Shown here piece after piece: positions 62,699 to 64,000 of a stretch of DNA of 64,000 nucleotides. Both the position numbers and the translations under genes were made by a program. The DNA lies in the NCBI GenBank assembly GCA_052117325.1, contig JBQKJJ010000006.1; one strand, written 5' to 3'. The notes under the pieces are model-generated. The model ran no database searches, was not told where the DNA came from, and worked only from the letters and a program-made list of their open reading frames with translations. Numbering within the stretch: the stretch's first letter is position 1; each line of letters starts with the position of its first letter. This DNA is from CAG-964 sp902789345. Its GTDB lineage: Bacteria > Bacillota > Clostridia > Oscillospirales > Acutalibacteraceae.

Positions 62699-62962
62699 CT
62701 AGCCCTGAACACTCCAATTTTTTAATGCTTCATCAAAAGATAATTTTGCATTTTTGGGGGTGCTACCATTATTTGCAACACTATTAGAAATTGTATTCGT
62801 CGGTGATGAACTATTACTAGAATCTTTAAAGGTAGCCATAGCAGAACCAAAGGCTTTTTTAAGTCCGTGGACACCTAGAGCGGTATTTATACCTTTAAAA
62901 ACGCTTTGAGCATATTTACCCTTATTGAATGATTGTACAGTAGAAATTCCTCTATTCGCCAC
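62699..62962 (-). pseudogene. Rhs/toxin linker fragment B
   Basis: An 87-residue frame (GTG 62962) reading FNKGKYAQSVFKGINTALGV, HGLKKAFGSAMATFKDSSNS, then Thr/Ser/Asn-rich and KLSFDEALKNWSVQG. The frame is open for only three codons upstream of the GTG, to a TAA. It resembles the region between Rhs core and toxin domain and probably belongs with the fragment at 62448, with a stop between them. Confidence 0.5.
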
Positions 62963-63014
62963 AGTAATGGTAGCATTTTAGTGCAAATAAAGTTAAAAGC
63001 ATTTGTTTACAGCT

Positions 63015-63341
63015 TTATGTCCTTACAAAAAAAGAAAACAATTGATTTTCATTATCAATAACTTTAAAGTTTAAATCTTCAAGCTGCCAATCTTTTATTG
63101 AAGAAATATTAATTTGAGCCCTTAGCAAATTATCAATATCCTCTAATTTTAAATTCTTTACGCCAATAAACAATATTTCAAATTCATCATATTGATTACA
63201 AGCAGGATAACATGATAGAGTAAGACGCAAACAAAAATCACTACATTCTTCACAGATAAAATCCCTATAAATATTTATAGATTTTATATACGAAAAATCT
63301 TTCTGTTTAAGATAAATAGTTTCTATTGTATTCATTTTCAT
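63015..63341 (-). CDS. candidate immunity protein A
   Basis: A 108-residue acidic soluble protein (MKMNTIETIYLKQKDFSYIK, DFICEECSDFCLRLTLSCYP, GVKNLKLEDIDNLLRAQI). The pattern, with Cys-rich middle and a DIDNLL helix, is typical of small immunity proteins, but no named family can be given. Its ATG overlaps the TGA of the upstream toxin frame (ATGA, 63338-63341), a strong sign of toxin-immunity coupling. It appears intact. Confidence 0.65.
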   Translation of the reverse strand: MKMNTIETIYLKQKDFSYIKSINIYRDFICEECSDFCLRLTLSCYPACNQYDEFEILFIGVKNLKLEDIDNLLRAQINISSIKDWQLEDLNFKVIDNENQLFSFFVRT

Positions 63342-63548
63342 GGTATAAACTTTCCCTCTATATGACTACCAAATTCATAAGGCGTTTTTCCGGGGCCCCA
63401 CTCATACAAATGATAGTGTGTATCTGGTATCCCCCTGTGCTACATTACCAGCATTATAATCTGTTCTTGCAATCAATCTGCCGTAATTATCATAATATGC
63501 TTTCCATGGTTGAACTTTTCCAAAATCATTTACATATTGTCCTTCTAA
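63338..63548 (-). pseudogene. toxin C-terminal fragment A with one-base insertion
   Basis: The frame starts after a stop at 63549-63551 and reads VNDFGKVQPWKAYYDNYGRL then IARTDYNAGNVAQG, where an extra G in a run of five G (CAGGGGGATACC) breaks the frame. In the next frame it continues GIPDTHYHLYEWGPGKTPYE and FGSHIEGKFIP and stops at the TGA overlapping the immunity ATG. Removal of one G restores one domain. It has no 5' part. The toxin type is unknown; the sequence resembles known Rhs C-terminal domains. Confidence 0.65.
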
Positions 63549-63694
63549 TTATCGTTATCTTTTCAAGTAACATTATATCCACAAAATTGCAAATGTCCAG
63601 AGTTTTTTGTAATCTACAAGTTAGAATTTATTATTCAATTATCAAATCCGAATAATTAAGATTCATATTCCAACCACAATTATTTGTACAATAA

Positions 63695-63720
63695 GAAAAA
63701 AGAGTAGCTTTCGCTACTCC
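63695..63720 (-). terminator. terminator after tRNA-Asn and the rRNA operon
   Basis: GGAGTAGC-GAAA-GCTACTC, a GNRA-type loop hairpin, followed on the minus strand by TTTTTTC; five bases past the tRNA CCA end. Confidence 0.92.
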
Positions 63721-63724
63721 TTTG

Positions 63725-63800
63725 TGGCTCCCCCAACTGGGCTCGAACCAGTGACATCATGATTAACAGTCATGCGCTCTACCGACTGAGCTATGGAGGA
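63725..63800 (-). tRNA. tRNA-Asn (anticodon GTT)
   Basis: A 76-base tRNA on the minus strand with acceptor stem TCCTCCA/TGGGGGA, D-loop AGTCGGTAGA, anticodon loop CTGTTAA, T-loop GTTCGAG and encoded GCCA. It follows the 5S gene by 66 bases, at the 3' end of an rRNA operon. Confidence 0.97.
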
Positions 63801-63866
63801 ATATCGGTATATTGTATTTTGCTGTCTGTATTAGTATATGCAAACAGCGGTATAAAATACACAAAT

Positions 63867-63982
63867 GTTGGCGTTTTCCTATTTTCCCAGGCCGTCACCA
63901 GCCAAGTATCTTCGGCACTACTGAGCTTAACTTCTGTGTTCGGGATGGGAACAGGTGTACCCTCAGCGTCATCAACACCAAC
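63867..63982 (-). rRNA. rrf: 5S ribosomal RNA
   Basis: A minus-strand 116-base 5S rRNA: 5' part GTTGGTGTTGATGACGCTGA, the conserved loop CCATCCCGAACACAGAAGTT, and a 3' arm ending ACGCCAAC that pairs with the 5' end. The 23S gene should lie to the right of the window. Confidence 0.95.
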
Positions 63983-64000
63983 TTTGCTTTGTAGGTTTCC

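Noticed and set aside
1..64000. CRISPR array or prophage
   Set aside because: No series of evenly spaced 25-40-base repeats, and no phage structural, integrase or terminase genes were seen.

Overview
This window looks like a chromosomal segment of a low-GC, endospore-forming, strictly anaerobic member of the class Clostridia, probably an Oscillospirales/Ruminococcus-type gut anaerobe. The evidence is the sporulation genes spoIIGA-sigE, spoIIP and gpr, a ferredoxin-dependent 2-oxoacid oxidoreductase, AGGAGG-type ribosome sites, and genus-typical small proteins. The genus is an inference. Most genes lie on the minus strand; start codons below were re-chosen from ribosome-binding sites where the longest ORF was implausible.

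Layout. (1) 0-4.3 kb: methionine uptake (metQ-metN-metI, the last cut by the window edge) behind a leader holding two tandem small ORFs rich in Met and Cys, then a GNAT enzyme and a Cys/Met-metabolism PLP enzyme. (2) 4.5-12.2 kb: PHP phosphoesterase, Nudix, deformylase-like protein, WYL regulator, ABC-F ATPase, and a Lys/Ala-rich histone-H1-like protein. (3) 12.3-20.5 kb: pth-mfd, a HAD phosphatase, and the four-subunit 2-oxoacid:ferredoxin oxidoreductase with a P-loop ATPase. (4) 21.6-27.4 kb: sporulation genes mixed with small exported proteins. (5) 27.5-35.5 kb: accessory region with a GNAT-pyrophosphatase-like fusion broken by one stop codon, a Tdi1/DUF1851-type immunity-like protein, and a GC-richer ~1750-residue wall-anchored surface protein gene (frameshifted) under a TetR regulator. 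(6) 35.6-47.4 kb: housekeeping block (5'-nucleotidase, zeta-like kinase, ftsH, hpt, tilS, dnaB, rplI, gdpP, rnjA). (7) 47.9-58.7 kb: DegT aminotransferase, radical SAM protein, KtrB/KtrA potassium uptake, ilvB-ilvN-ilvC, zinc-ribbon membrane protein. (8) 58.8-64 kb: tRNA-Leu, a deletion scar joining a LytTR regulator to an ABC ATPase tail, a SWIM protein, and a decayed array of Rhs/polymorphic-toxin C-termini each followed by an immunity candidate, next to tRNA-Asn and 5S rRNA at the 3' end of an rRNA operon.

How it fits together: the leader peptides probably tune methionine/cysteine uptake; GdpP (c-di-AMP hydrolysis) and KtrAB lie within 8 kb of each other and are functionally linked in Firmicutes; SpoIIGA activates pro-SigE. 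The most novel-looking items are the tandem Met/Cys leader ORFs, the Rhs toxin-immunity graveyard in which an ATGA overlap still links one frameshifted toxin to an intact immunity ORF, and two genes (spoIIGA, ktrB) whose Shine-Dalgarno is ideally placed for an ATA codon.
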